In this document: in pieces, positions 25,582 to 33,101 of the stretch
Layout: every line of letters begins with the position of its first letter
How positions within the stretch are numbered: position 1 is the first letter of the stretch
From: an uncultured Sphingomonas sp.
GTDB lineage: Bacteria > Pseudomonadota > Alphaproteobacteria > Sphingomonadales > Sphingomonadaceae
DNA length: 57,821 nucleotides
NCBI GenBank assembly: GCA_913775795.1
Contig: CAJYLT010000050.1
Location: forward strand, 1-57,821
Direction of reading: 5' to 3'
Translations under genes and position numbers: made by a program
Notes under the pieces: model-generated
The model's database searches: none
What the model was told of the DNA's origin: nothing
The model's input: the letters and a program-made list of their open reading frames with translations, nothing else

Positions 25582-25746
25582 TGCGCCGAGCCGCGGCGGC
25601 GTTGGTAGGGGCGGGGAGACGGATTGGCAGATCAGCATGGCCGTGGTTCTCCAAGACAAGCGGGGGGCGTTGCCGGCAGCGGGGGTGCATCTGCCGGCGA
25701 AGGTGTGTCGGGCGGGGGTGGGCTGGCGGCGATCAGGCCGCCCGGA

Positions 25747-26067
25747 TCAGCCGGTCATGGCACTGGCGGCGGGGGTCGGCGGCGGCACCGCGTCGTTCGC
25801 GGGTTCCGGCACGTCGTCGTTCGCCGGCGGCCGGCCGAGCTGGCGACCGCGCGGAAGCTTGACGTCCGGGTTCGGCCGCAGGCTCGACTGGATCTCGCGC
25901 AGCAGCAAGATCTGGCCGACGAAGGTCGCGCCGCAATCCATGTTCATGCACATCCAGTCGGCCGTGCGGCTGACCGGCGTTTCCTGTTCACTGCGCCGAA
26001 TGACCAGCGGCGATCGGCAGTGCGGACACGGCACATAAGGCGCGCGTGGCCGTCGATTGAGTTTCAT
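25747..26067 (-). CDS. ogr: Ogr/Delta-type late gene activator
   Basis: A 106 aa zinc-finger protein. Cysteines at 14, 17, 40 and 45 give C-x2-C-x22-C-x4-C, the spacing of P2 Ogr and P4 Delta; the surroundings (YVPCPHCRSPLVIRRSEQ, and MDCGATFVGQILLLREIQSS) match the family too. Ogr binds upstream of P2 late promoters and contacts RNA polymerase alpha. Here the C-terminus is extended by a Pro-rich tail of about 35 residues. In P2 ogr lies after gene D; here it is inside the early operon. The candidate target is the three-copy element at 35786, 42551 and 48969. Overlaps the upstream gene (ATGA). Confidence 0.87.
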   Translation of the reverse strand: MKLNRRPRAPYVPCPHCRSPLVIRRSEQETPVSRTADWMCMNMDCGATFVGQILLLREIQSSLRPNPDVKLPRGRQLGRPPANDDVPEPANDAVPPPTPAASAMTG

Positions 26068-26558
26068 GAATGCACCCCCGGTAGAGCTGCCGCCGGCCCC
26101 GCGCCGGTGGTCAGGAAGCTGGAAAGACGCCGCATCACGGCGTCGAGAAGCTGGCCGAGCTGTTGCGCCTCGGCGAACGCGCGGTGCGCGTCGCGCGGCG
26201 ACGTGCCCGGCTGTGTGAGGAGCATGGCGGCGGACATCGCCTCGCCGAACTCCTTCAGGAGCACCATCAGTTCGGCCGCGAGCGCGGCCCGGCATGCCTC
26301 CTGCCGCTGCACCGTCACGTCGAGCTGGAAACCGAACGCCTCGAGGAAGGGGGCGCCGTCGCCGCCAGCGGCCTGATAGGCGGCGTCCAGGCGCAGGGCG
26401 ACGTCGACACGCGGGCGGCGGTTCGAGCCCTCTTCCGACCAGGCGCGTGCCGTGCGGTCGGAAACCCGAGCGATCGATCGCGCAGCCTTCCAACCGATGA
26501 CGAGCCGCACGCGTGTCATCGCGTCGGCAAAGGTGAAGGGGTCGCGAAGCGCGGTCAT
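26064..26558 (-). CDS. Phage early protein, probable DNA-binding (CII-like position)
   Basis: A 164 aa protein. The first half reads like a helix-turn-helix regulator (TFADAMTRVRLVIGWKAARSIARVSDRTARAWSE); the second half is helical (CRAALAAELMVLLKEFGEAMSAAML) with an Ala-rich end. By sequence feel and position, second or third gene of the early operon, it could correspond to the CII/regulatory proteins of P2-like phages, but I cannot place it in a named family with confidence. Its start and stop overlap both neighbours by ATGA. Confidence 0.55.
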   Translation of the reverse strand: MTALRDPFTFADAMTRVRLVIGWKAARSIARVSDRTARAWSEEGSNRRPRVDVALRLDAAYQAAGGDGAPFLEAFGFQLDVTVQRQEACRAALAAELMVLLKEFGEAMSAAMLLTQPGTSPRDAHRAFAEAQQLGQLLDAVMRRLSSFLTTGAGPAAALPGVHS

Positions 26559-26764
26559 CCGAGCACCGCGAGTTGCTCGAGTCGGACGACTTTGGCACGC
26601 GCGGCAGCAAGCTGCGCACCGACGCGACGAAGGCGGTGGTATCGAGCGTTCTGCAGGCGCTCAAGCTCGACCGCCTCTGCCTCGGTGAGACGCGGACACG
26701 CTTCAAGCGCGCGGCGGCGTTCGTTCTGTCGCTCGATCGAGCCGAGGGATGCATGGCCGCTCAT
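26555..26764 (-). CDS. Small coiled-coil phage protein
   Basis: 69 aa, almost entirely helical and rich in Arg, Glu and Ala (RLTEAEAVELERLQNARYHRL, RVGAQLAAARAKVVRLEQLA), so a short coiled coil is likely. ATG 26764 overlaps the upstream stop (ATGA) and its own stop overlaps the next start. No family recognised. Confidence 0.55.
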   Translation of the reverse strand: MSGHASLGSIERQNERRRALEACPRLTEAEAVELERLQNARYHRLRRVGAQLAAARAKVVRLEQLAVLG

Positions 26765-27120
26765 GCTGCGGCACCCTTGTGCGAAATGCCCATTCGATCG
26801 CACGGGACATCAGCGGCATTTGTGCCGCATGAATGCGTCATCGAAACATCAACGGGAGGGCGGCCGATGCTGATCAGCGCCGCAGCAGCATCTTCGGGGA
26901 TGGTCCCCATCGGCCAGTTTGCCGGATCGCGGAACCAAGATGCGAAACGGTCGAGGTTGTGGACGAGGAAAGGTTTCCCTTCGCGCAACCGTTGAAAAAA
27001 CGAACCACTATTCACGACGATCGTCGCGACCCGCGACAGGGACTTGCCCCCATGGCGTACCGCTTCGGCCTCGTAGGCGTCGGCCACTGTTCCCAGTGCG
27101 TACTGATATGCGGCTTCCAT
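26761..27120 (-). CDS. First gene of the early operon, unknown function
   Basis: 119 aa from ATG 27120 (131 aa if TTG 27156 is used; the TTG lies upstream of the operator so the ATG is preferred). The N-terminal part (EAAYQYALGTVADAYEAEAVRHGGKSLSRVATIVVNSGSFFQRL) resembles a small helical domain common in phage Cro/Cox-position genes; residues 45-75 (FLVHNLDRFASWFRDPANWP) resemble a DNA-binding-like segment. Position, directly divergent from the repressor, suggests the Cox/Cro-like switch protein, but this is context only. One of the two operator palindromes (26813-26828) lies inside its 3' part. Confidence 0.5.
   Translation of the reverse strand: MEAAYQYALGTVADAYEAEAVRHGGKSLSRVATIVVNSGSFFQRLREGKPFLVHNLDRFASWFRDPANWPMGTIPEDAAAALISIGRPPVDVSMTHSCGTNAADVPCDRMGISHKGAAA
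26813..26828. promoter_or_regulatory. Operator-like palindrome O2 (GCGGCA-N4-TGCCGC)
   Basis: GCGGCA-TTTG-TGCCGC, the same arms and spacing as the palindrome at 27132-27147. It lies within the 3' part of the first early gene, about 320 bp downstream of the promoter region. Repressor binding at a distant internal operator would allow looping or roadblock. Sequence read directly; role inferred. Confidence 0.55.
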
Positions 27121-27131
27121 GCCGCTCTTGT

Positions 27132-27147
27132 GCGGCACATATGCCGC
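27132..27147. promoter_or_regulatory. Operator-like palindrome O1 in the repressor/early switch
   Basis: GCGGCA-CATA-TGCCGC, a perfect 6 bp inverted repeat with a 4 bp spacer, 12 bp upstream of the early operon ATG and 42 bp upstream of the repressor ATG. The intergenic location between divergent genes and the second copy at 26813 make it the probable repressor operator. A half-site TGCCGC also covers the repressor start codon (27190-27195). Confidence 0.65.
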
Positions 27148-27188
27148 CCATGTCAACGGTAAACATACCGCTCGGCAGCGAGGTCATT

Positions 27189-27935
27189 ATGCCGCATCTC
27201 TCGCGCGTCATGAGTGCCGCGCCTGCTATCCTGATTGAACGTCTCCAAGCGAAGCTGATCGAGCGGAATATCACCGCGCGGGAAGTCTCGATCGCTGCGA
27301 CGGGTCAGCCAGATGCGATCCGCAACATCATCCGTAAGGGCTCAATGCCTGGAGCGGCGCGCCTCGACGCAATTGCTCGTGAGTTGGAGACGACTTCTGA
27401 TTGGCTGCTTGGCCGAGAGGCGGCGATCGAGCGCACGATCGCTGACGGTGGTGCCGTGCCGGAAACCACCTTCCGCCGCCTCCCCAAGGATCTTCCAATC
27501 TACGGCAGCGCACTCGGTGCGGATCTCCAGTTCAGCGATGCGGTCGGCGTGATCGTCACCGTCGAGCAGACCGAGGTGCATATGGCCGAGCCAAGCGACC
27601 GCATGGCGCGGCCGATCGGCGTGACCGGCCGCCCGGACCTATACGTCGTCGAGGTCGCCGGTCATTCGATGGAGCCGCGGTACGATTCGGGACGGCGGGT
27701 GCTGGTCGATCCCCGGCGATCGCCCGGCGTCGGCGACGACGTGATCGTCCAGCTGCGCGGCCCGACGTTCGACGGCGAGGAGGTCAAGCACGTCCTCATC
27801 AAGCAGCTCGTCAAGCGCCGCCCAGGCGCGGTCGTGCTGCGCCAGTTCAATCCGCATGCGACGTTCGACGTGCCGAACGAGCAGATCGCGGCGGTTCATC
27901 GGGTGATGCCTTGGGATGAGGCATTGGGCTTCTAG
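27189..27935 (+). CDS. Phage repressor, HTH plus S24 (LexA-like) peptidase domain
   Basis: A 248 aa prophage repressor. Residues about 15-75 form the helix-turn-helix (LQAKLIERNITAREVSIAAT, then AIRNIIRKGSMPGAARLDAIA). Residues 140-240 are the S24 fold with nucleophile Ser160 (VAGHSMEPRYDSG) and the general base Lys at about 205 (KHVLIKQLVKR). A likely self-cleavage Ala-Gly is not obvious; LGADL near 109 or GG at 87-88 are in the linker. So RecA-stimulated cleavage and SOS induction are expected. ATG 27189 follows GCGAGG; an in-frame ATG at 27150 would overlap the operator. Confidence 0.88.
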   Translation: MPHLSRVMSAAPAILIERLQAKLIERNITAREVSIAATGQPDAIRNIIRKGSMPGAARLDAIARELETTSDWLLGREAAIERTIADGGAVPETTFRRLPKDLPIYGSALGADLQFSDAVGVIVTVEQTEVHMAEPSDRMARPIGVTGRPDLYVVEVAGHSMEPRYDSGRRVLVDPRRSPGVGDDVIVQLRGPTFDGEEVKHVLIKQLVKRRPGAVVLRQFNPHATFDVPNEQIAAVHRVMPWDEALGF

Positions 27936-27953
27936 TTTCTGCCGGGGGGCATA

Positions 27954-28673
27954 ATGAAAGCAGACGAACGCGCGTGTCCAAGATGCGCCGAGCCGATCAA
28001 GAAACAGGCCATACGCTGCAAACACTGCCAGCACGATCTGACGCCGGCGGAGATCGAGGCAGCGCGCCCTGCCAACAAACCGATGTCCAAGGGAGCGCTG
28101 GGCTGCATCGCGGTCGTAGGCGTTCTTGCGATGATCGGGATCGCCGCGTCAGGCGGTGGCGATACGCCTTCCGGTAGCAACGTGTCGGCCGTTGTTGGCA
28201 ATAGCGCGGAGACGACGAACACTGACGGAGATGAAGTCCGGGCGGACCGACCGCGGTTCATCGCGCAGTATCGCCGCATCCTAGACCTAGCCAAACCGTG
28301 CGATTCGTCGATTGGAGAGGTCGGCAAGGCAGCGGAACGCGGTGAGGCCGTCGAGGTCTATTCCATCGCGCGGGCGGGCAAGGAAGCTTGCCAGACCGCT
28401 TGGATGGAGATCAACCGGATGTCAGCCGGTGATGCATCAGCGGATGCAACCGAAAAGGAAGAGAAGGCCCTGAAGACCTGCCAGCAGGCCTATTACCTTC
28501 GGCGCAATGGGATGGAGGCAGCAATGGCTATCGCCGATGGTGAGACCAAAGCCTCGAAGATCGTGGAGATGCAGGAAAATCTGAAAGCCGGTCAGGCGGG
28601 TGTCATGCTTTGCGTCACCGAATTGGCGGGCGTGGCGATGGCGCTTGGCATCGATCTAAAAGATCTTCGCTAG
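27954..28673 (+). CDS. Zinc-ribbon membrane protein, probable lysogenic-conversion gene
   Basis: 239 aa. An N-terminal zinc ribbon (CPRCAEPIKKQAIRCKHC; Cys 8, 11, 22, 25) is followed by one membrane helix at about 47-66 (ALGCIAVVGVLAMIGIAAS) and a largely helical C-terminal domain with four Cys (AKPCDSS, EACQTAW, KTCQQAY, MLCVTEL) that could form disulfides in the periplasm. It sits 18 bp after the repressor on the same strand, so it should be expressed in the lysogen. That position is typical of superinfection exclusion or other conversion genes; function is otherwise unknown. It converges with gene D. Confidence 0.7.
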   Translation: MKADERACPRCAEPIKKQAIRCKHCQHDLTPAEIEAARPANKPMSKGALGCIAVVGVLAMIGIAASGGGDTPSGSNVSAVVGNSAETTNTDGDEVRADRPRFIAQYRRILDLAKPCDSSIGEVGKAAERGEAVEVYSIARAGKEACQTAWMEINRMSAGDASADATEKEEKALKTCQQAYYLRRNGMEAAMAIADGETKASKIVEMQENLKAGQAGVMLCVTELAGVAMALGIDLKDLR

Positions 28674-28686
28674 CATCCGCGTGGCG

Positions 28687-29712
28687 CTAGGCCGCCTCCA
28701 GCTTCAGCGACGTCGTAAATCCCCGATCGCCGAGCGCATGCGCAACCTCTGCGATCAACCATTTGGCGTCGGCGATCTCGCGCTTCAGCCCTTCGACCGT
28801 CGCCCGCTGCTCGGGCTGAAGGTCGGCGCGGCCGAGTGCGAGCGTCATGGATAGGGTGACTGGCTCGCGGCCGGCGCGCTTGGCGGCGGCGCCGGCGGCG
28901 CGCTTGGCCTCGGCCTCGCTGCCATAGACCCGGCCGAGCTTCTTCGCGCCGGCCGCCTTGCCGGCGGTGACCGTCTTCCGCTTGCCCTCGGCCCGATCAT
29001 GCCACGACGCCTCCGCACCTTCGGCTTCCTCGCGACGGCGACGGCCGAAGTCGTGCCGATCGCCATCGGCGCGGCGGATTGTCACCGCCGGCAGCGCCGC
29101 CCCCGAGGGCGCGGTGCCCGCGCCGATCGGCGACAGGATCAGCGCGCCGCCTTTGATCGTCGCGGCGGCGTCGTGCTCGCGTCCCAGGCGGCGCAGGAAG
29201 GCGAGGTCGCTCTCCCGGCTCTGTGCCTTACTGGCCACGGCGATCCCTGCCAGCGCGGGCGCGCAGGCGGGCTTGAGGCTATGCCGGCCGGCGATCTCGC
29301 GGACGATCGCGCCGAGCGTCGTGCCCGCCCAGCTCTTGTCGCGCCGCGTCTTGAGAGACCCGGTGAAGTCGGCCGAGCGCGCGCGGATGGTGAGAATGTC
29401 GGGCGGGCCGGTGTGGCCCAACTCGTCGACCACGAACTCGCCCATGTAGACGAGGCCGGGCGTGACGCCGGCGCCGCGGTTCCACCCCAGCCAGACGCGC
29501 ACCTTCGCATCGGTCGGCGGAAAGGCGAGCGCGCCGTCGCTGTCGTCGAGAACAAGGTCGAGCTGGTCGGCATCGCCGCCCCGCTTCGACGTGAGCCCGA
29601 GCGAGACGAGGCGCGCGCGCTTCGGCCCGCGGGCGGGAGAGACGAGGCCGCGGAGCATATCGGTGATGTCGCGGCCATCGACCGTGACGCGAAAGTCGGG
29701 AACGGCGCTCAT
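28687..29712 (-). CDS. D: P2 gpD-like tail protein (baseplate hub)
   Basis: A 341 aa member of the phage late control D family, the T4 gp27-like hub between the tail tube and the spike. N-terminal FRVTVDGRDITDMLRGLV and LVLDDSDGALAFPPTDAKV, then WLGWN and DILTIRARSADFTGSLKTRRD, are the family blocks. The C-terminal part is Lys/Arg/Ala-rich with EAEAKRAAGAAAKRA and a final helical section. It is the last gene of the V-to-D unit; its start overlaps the gpU stop (ATGA). Confidence 0.9.
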   Translation of the reverse strand: MSAVPDFRVTVDGRDITDMLRGLVSPARGPKRARLVSLGLTSKRGGDADQLDLVLDDSDGALAFPPTDAKVRVWLGWNRGAGVTPGLVYMGEFVVDELGHTGPPDILTIRARSADFTGSLKTRRDKSWAGTTLGAIVREIAGRHSLKPACAPALAGIAVASKAQSRESDLAFLRRLGREHDAAATIKGGALILSPIGAGTAPSGAALPAVTIRRADGDRHDFGRRRREEAEGAEASWHDRAEGKRKTVTAGKAAGAKKLGRVYGSEAEAKRAAGAAAKRAGREPVTLSMTLALGRADLQPEQRATVEGLKREIADAKWLIAEVAHALGDRGFTTSLKLEAA

Positions 29713-30101
29713 CCGCGCGCCTCGGCATCGACGCGCAGGAGATTGACGGTGAAGCCGATCTTGAGCGGCGTGCCGTCTGGAAGGAAATCGCTCCAGCGAT
29801 CGTCGATCGTGGTGATCCCGAAGGCGCCATAGACCCGGCCGTTGCCATCGACGAGCGCCCAGGGATCGCCCTTGTCGGCCATCGCGCGCAGTACCTCGAT
29901 CGAGACGCGGCCATCCGCGATCTCGTCATAGACCGTGCCGGGCAGGCTGATCGTCTCTTCGCCGATCCCGACGAACTGCGTCGCGTCGCGCGCGCCGACG
30001 CGCGGGCTCGTCGCGTGACGCCAGCTCGCGCGGCGTTGCAGCTCGTCATAGGCGAGCGTGCCGATCGAGAAGACAAAGGCTTCGCCCAGCGCCATGAGCA
30101 T
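29709..30101 (-). CDS. U: P2 gpU-like tail protein
   Basis: 130 aa. FVFSIGTLAYDELQRRASWRH is the gpU signature, and the end (FTVNLLRVDAEARG) fits too. gpU is the tail-tube or tail-terminator-related protein of P2-like phages. ATG 30101 has GGGGGAG about 7 bases upstream, so MLMALGEAF is the preferred start; ATG 30116 would overlap gene T. It begins just after the T stop and overlaps D. Confidence 0.88.
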   Translation of the reverse strand: MLMALGEAFVFSIGTLAYDELQRRASWRHATSPRVGARDATQFVGIGEETISLPGTVYDEIADGRVSIEVLRAMADKGDPWALVDGNGRVYGAFGITTIDDRWSDFLPDGTPLKIGFTVNLLRVDAEARG

Positions 30102-30103
30102 CG

Positions 30104-32596
30104 TCAGCTCCCCCATTCGTCGAGGTCGGACAGGCTCGAGCGCAAGGCGGCGGCCTGCTCGCGCCCGCGGCGATCGAACTCGTCGGCGATCGTGCGCGCG
30201 AGATCCTCGGCGCTCTGGCCGTCTTTCTGCACGACGTGCCAGGTGTGATAGTGGACCGCGGCCGGCGCGCTTCCGCCAGCCCCGCGGGGGGACGCGCCGC
30301 CGGCGCCCATCGCCAGCGCCGGCGCGGCGCCGGTCGTGACGATCGCGGCTGACAGGCGGCGCGACAGCGCGGTCATGCGGCGTACGGGGTCGCTTTCCTG
30401 CGCAGCGATGCCGTTGGTGAGGCCGTCGACGATATGGCCGCCGAACCCCATGAAGACGCGGCTCGGTGAGCGGATGCCGAGCCGCTGCTTGAACCAGTCG
30501 GCCGCGGCGCTCGCTGCCCCGACGATTGTCTTCTTGAGCGCAGCGAGGTTGCCGAGGATGCCGCGGATCAGCCCGCCGATCATATCGCTGCCAAGCTGGA
30601 CGAACATGCCGGGCAGCGAGGCGAGATAGCCGCGAAGCGCGCCGATATTGGCACCGACGCGGGCGTTGAGCGCGTTCCAGCGATCGACGACATAGCCGAC
30701 GAACGCTCCCACCGCGCCGCGCACTGCGGCGATGTCTGCGCGGACATTGGCGTTGAGGCCGTTCCACCGCGCGACGATCGTGCCCCAATTGGCGAACGCC
30801 ACGGCCACAAGCCCGATCGCGGCGACGATCCCAAGCGCGATGCCGATGACAGGGAGAAGCCCGATGCCGAGCGCGCCGGCGGCGAAGGAGAGCGCGGCAA
30901 ACGGCGCGAGCAGGCCGGCCATGACGATCGCGCCGCCGCCGAGGACAGCGAAGAGCGCGGCGAACCCGGCGACGCCGATCATCACGCCCTTTGTCGCATT
31001 GGGATAGCGGGTGGCGATGTCGCCGATCCAGTCGGCAAAGGCCGAGCCGTAGCGAGCGGCGATATCCATTGCGGGGATCAGCTTCGACCCGAGCGCGATC
31101 GCCAGCACCTGCGCGCGCACCGCGAGCTGCTTGGTCGCTTCGCCCGAATCGTTCATGCGCTCGTCGAAGTCACCATCCGTGGTGTTGTTCGCCTGCGCCG
31201 CTGCGATCGCCTCGGCACGGATCCGGCGATACTCGCCCATGTTCTGGATCAGCGGGCGCAGGCCCTGTTGCACCTGGGCGTCTTCGAACAGATAGCCGAT
31301 CCGGCTCAAATCGCCCTTAAGCGTCTTGTTGGTCAGCTCGGCGATCGCCTCGATCGGGGTCTTCCCCTCCTGATACATACGCTTCAGCGCGGCCGGCAGA
31401 TTGACGCCCATCTTCTCGAACGCGCGCACCGTCGCCGGCGCGTTGATCTTCTGAAGCACGTTGGCGAGATTCGTCGCGGCAGTCGCCGAATCGCCCGCGC
31501 CCTTGCGTGTGATCTGGGCGGCGGCGGCAAGGTCGGCGCCGGCGCGCGCGCCGGTCTGCCCGAGGCCCTGATAGGCGGCGGTGAACTGCGGGAAATATTG
31601 CGCCATGTCGCGCATCTCGAACGCGCCAGCCTTGCCGGCCGCGGCCATCGCGTCGATCATCCGTCCGGTCTGAGCAACGGGCACCTTGAGGTTGTCGTTC
31701 GCCGCGAATGCCGCGGCCGAAAGGTCGGCGATCTCCGCCTTGTAGGCGGTGGCCGCGCGGCCGATCGGGCGCATCATCTCCGCTGCCTGCCGCGGATCCA
31801 TGCCGAAGCCGGCTAGCGTGTCGATGCCGTCCTGAAGCGCGGTCGGGAGTTGGTTCGCGGCCTTTGCCGCGAGCAGGATGCCGGCACCCATCTTCTCTGC
31901 ATCCGCGCGCGAGAGGTTCGCCTTCTGGGCGATGTCGGTCATGCGCGACTGGAAATCCTGCGCCGCCTTTACCGATTGGAGGATTGGCGCGCCGACTGCC
32001 GCCGCGGTGCCGATGCCCGCGGCGCCGCTCGCCGCGAGTCCGGTGGCCCGGTTCATGTTGCGATCGAAGTTGCCGCGCGCGGTCGACATCCGTCGCGCGC
32101 GATCGTCGAGCTGGTGGACGCGCCGCGTCTGCTCGGAAAGCTCGCGGTTCGCCTCATCGGTGCGGCGGGCAAGGTCGCGCTGATGCTGGGTAAGGTTGCC
32201 GACATCGGGCGCCGCGGCGCGCAGCTCGGCGCGGCAGCGCTGGAGTTCGGTGCGCTGCTTGCCCTCGGCCGCCTCGAGCTGATGCAGCTCGCGCCGCGCC
32301 TTCTCGAACTCCCGCGTCAGCTTCTTGGGCGGTTCGGCGGTCGCCGAGATCTCGCGGCCGAGCGCCTCGACCTTGGCGCGCGTCTGATCGGCCTGTTGTC
32401 GGGTGTCGCGAAGCGCCTGTCCGGCGCGGCGGAAGCCGTCGAGGGAGCGCGCCTCGGCGTCGAGCGCCTTCAGCCGGTCGCGCGTCGTCTTCAGCGCGTC
32501 CGCCGCCTCGCGCCCGCCGCCCGCGATCGATCGCAGGGGGCGGGTCGCGCGGTCGCCCGCCTCGATCAGCAACCGGATGCGCATGTTGCGGTCCAA
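30104..32596 (-). CDS. T: Tail tape measure protein
   Basis: 830 aa, matching a contractile tail of moderate length. The first 170 residues are coiled coil (LKTTRDRLKALDAEARSL, ELHQLEAAEGKQRTELQRC). The TP901-type core follows (VKAAQDFQSRMTDIAQKANLSR, and MRDMAQYFPQFTAAYQGLGQ). Around residues 535-610 there are several hydrophobic helices (GVAGFAALFAVLGGGAIVMAG and following) that probably enter the host membrane during DNA injection. The start is TTG 32596, because AAGGA lies 7 bases upstream; ATG 32584 is too far from it. It follows the E' stop by 3 bp. Confidence 0.92.
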   Translation of the reverse strand: MDRNMRIRLLIEAGDRATRPLRSIAGGGREAADALKTTRDRLKALDAEARSLDGFRRAGQALRDTRQQADQTRAKVEALGREISATAEPPKKLTREFEKARRELHQLEAAEGKQRTELQRCRAELRAAAPDVGNLTQHQRDLARRTDEANRELSEQTRRVHQLDDRARRMSTARGNFDRNMNRATGLAASGAAGIGTAAAVGAPILQSVKAAQDFQSRMTDIAQKANLSRADAEKMGAGILLAAKAANQLPTALQDGIDTLAGFGMDPRQAAEMMRPIGRAATAYKAEIADLSAAAFAANDNLKVPVAQTGRMIDAMAAAGKAGAFEMRDMAQYFPQFTAAYQGLGQTGARAGADLAAAAQITRKGAGDSATAATNLANVLQKINAPATVRAFEKMGVNLPAALKRMYQEGKTPIEAIAELTNKTLKGDLSRIGYLFEDAQVQQGLRPLIQNMGEYRRIRAEAIAAAQANNTTDGDFDERMNDSGEATKQLAVRAQVLAIALGSKLIPAMDIAARYGSAFADWIGDIATRYPNATKGVMIGVAGFAALFAVLGGGAIVMAGLLAPFAALSFAAGALGIGLLPVIGIALGIVAAIGLVAVAFANWGTIVARWNGLNANVRADIAAVRGAVGAFVGYVVDRWNALNARVGANIGALRGYLASLPGMFVQLGSDMIGGLIRGILGNLAALKKTIVGAASAAADWFKQRLGIRSPSRVFMGFGGHIVDGLTNGIAAQESDPVRRMTALSRRLSAAIVTTGAAPALAMGAGGASPRGAGGSAPAAVHYHTWHVVQKDGQSAEDLARTIADEFDRRGREQAAALRSSLSDLDEWGS

Positions 32597-32599
32597 GGG

Positions 32600-32716
32600 T
32601 CAGTCCTTCGGATTGTGGCGGCGGGCGGCCTGGGCGCGCCACTGCATCAGGTCGGCGACCGAAAGGTCGTTCATGGCGGCGGGCGGCCAGTGGAAGACGA
32701 AGGCGATATCCGCCAT
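32600..32716 (-). CDS. P2 gpE'-type reading frame (made by -1 frameshift from E)
   Basis: A 38-codon frame starting MADIAFVFHWPPAAMNDLSV and containing DLMQWRAQAARRH, the GpE family signature. It is open upstream through the 3' end of E in the -1 frame, so it is probably translated mainly as an E-E' fusion of about 151 aa by slippage at 32767-32773, as in P2 where the fusion is the tail assembly chaperone. Independent start at ATG 32716 is possible but has no strong ribosome site. Confidence 0.85.
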   Translation of the reverse strand: MADIAFVFHWPPAAMNDLSVADLMQWRAQAARRHNPKD

Positions 32717-32724
32717 CGCGTCCT

Positions 32725-33054
32725 CTACCCGCTCGGGAAGAGCGCCTCCTTCGCGGCAGTCGGCAGCAAAAAATCGACGAGGATCCCGCCGAGCTGCATC
32801 ACGTCGGCCGGATCGACATTGGGGAGGCCAGCGACGAGAGGCGGCATGGTGACGCGCGGCGCGACCATCGCGATCTGGTCGAAGTCCATGCGGACAAGGC
32901 CGCCCAGGTTGACGCCCCGCAGTGCGCCGCCCATCGGCTTGGAAACGAGGATCTCGGCGCCGGCAGCGTGAATGACGGTGTCGCCCGCCTTAATGTCGTG
33001 CTCGAGCGTCATTTTGACGCTGGTCGGTGCGGGGTTCGGCTGCGTATCGCTCAT
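32725..33054 (-). CDS. E: P2 gpE-like tail assembly chaperone (short form)
   Basis: 109 aa (MSDTQPNPAPTS start). Family features: KMTLEHDIKAGDTVIHAAGAE, then LGGLVRMDFDQIAMVAPRVT and DPADVMQLGGILVDFLL. The short form ends just beyond the slippery site, while the frameshifted form continues into E'. These chaperones wrap the tape measure before tube assembly. It lies between FII and T, as in P2. Confidence 0.88.
   Translation of the reverse strand: MSDTQPNPAPTSVKMTLEHDIKAGDTVIHAAGAEILVSKPMGGALRGVNLGGLVRMDFDQIAMVAPRVTMPPLVAGLPNVDPADVMQLGGILVDFLLPTAAKEALFPSG
32767..32773 (-). other. Programmed -1 frameshift site T TTT TTG
   Basis: On the minus strand the codons GAT TTT TTG (codons 94-96 of E) contain T TTT TTG, the heptamer used by P2 for E/E'. 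After a -1 slip the frame reads through FFAADCREGG with no stop and joins the E' frame in phase before its MADIAFVF segment. Codon phase was checked against the E start (33054). Confidence 0.85.
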
Positions 33055-33101
33055 CGTGAAAGTCCCGGAATTGGTTGAGGAGGGTGCCGGCGGGCCGGGC
33101 G

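Noticed and set aside
25582..25746. A possible extra gene between ogr and the HTH-like early gene
   Set aside because: The only open minus frame there has no start codon after the ogr stop; the space may just be the 5' end of the next gene (ATG 25638).
32600..32716. A sequencing frameshift at the E/E' junction
   Set aside because: The heptamer T TTT TTG in the correct phase and the P2 precedent make programmed slippage the better explanation.
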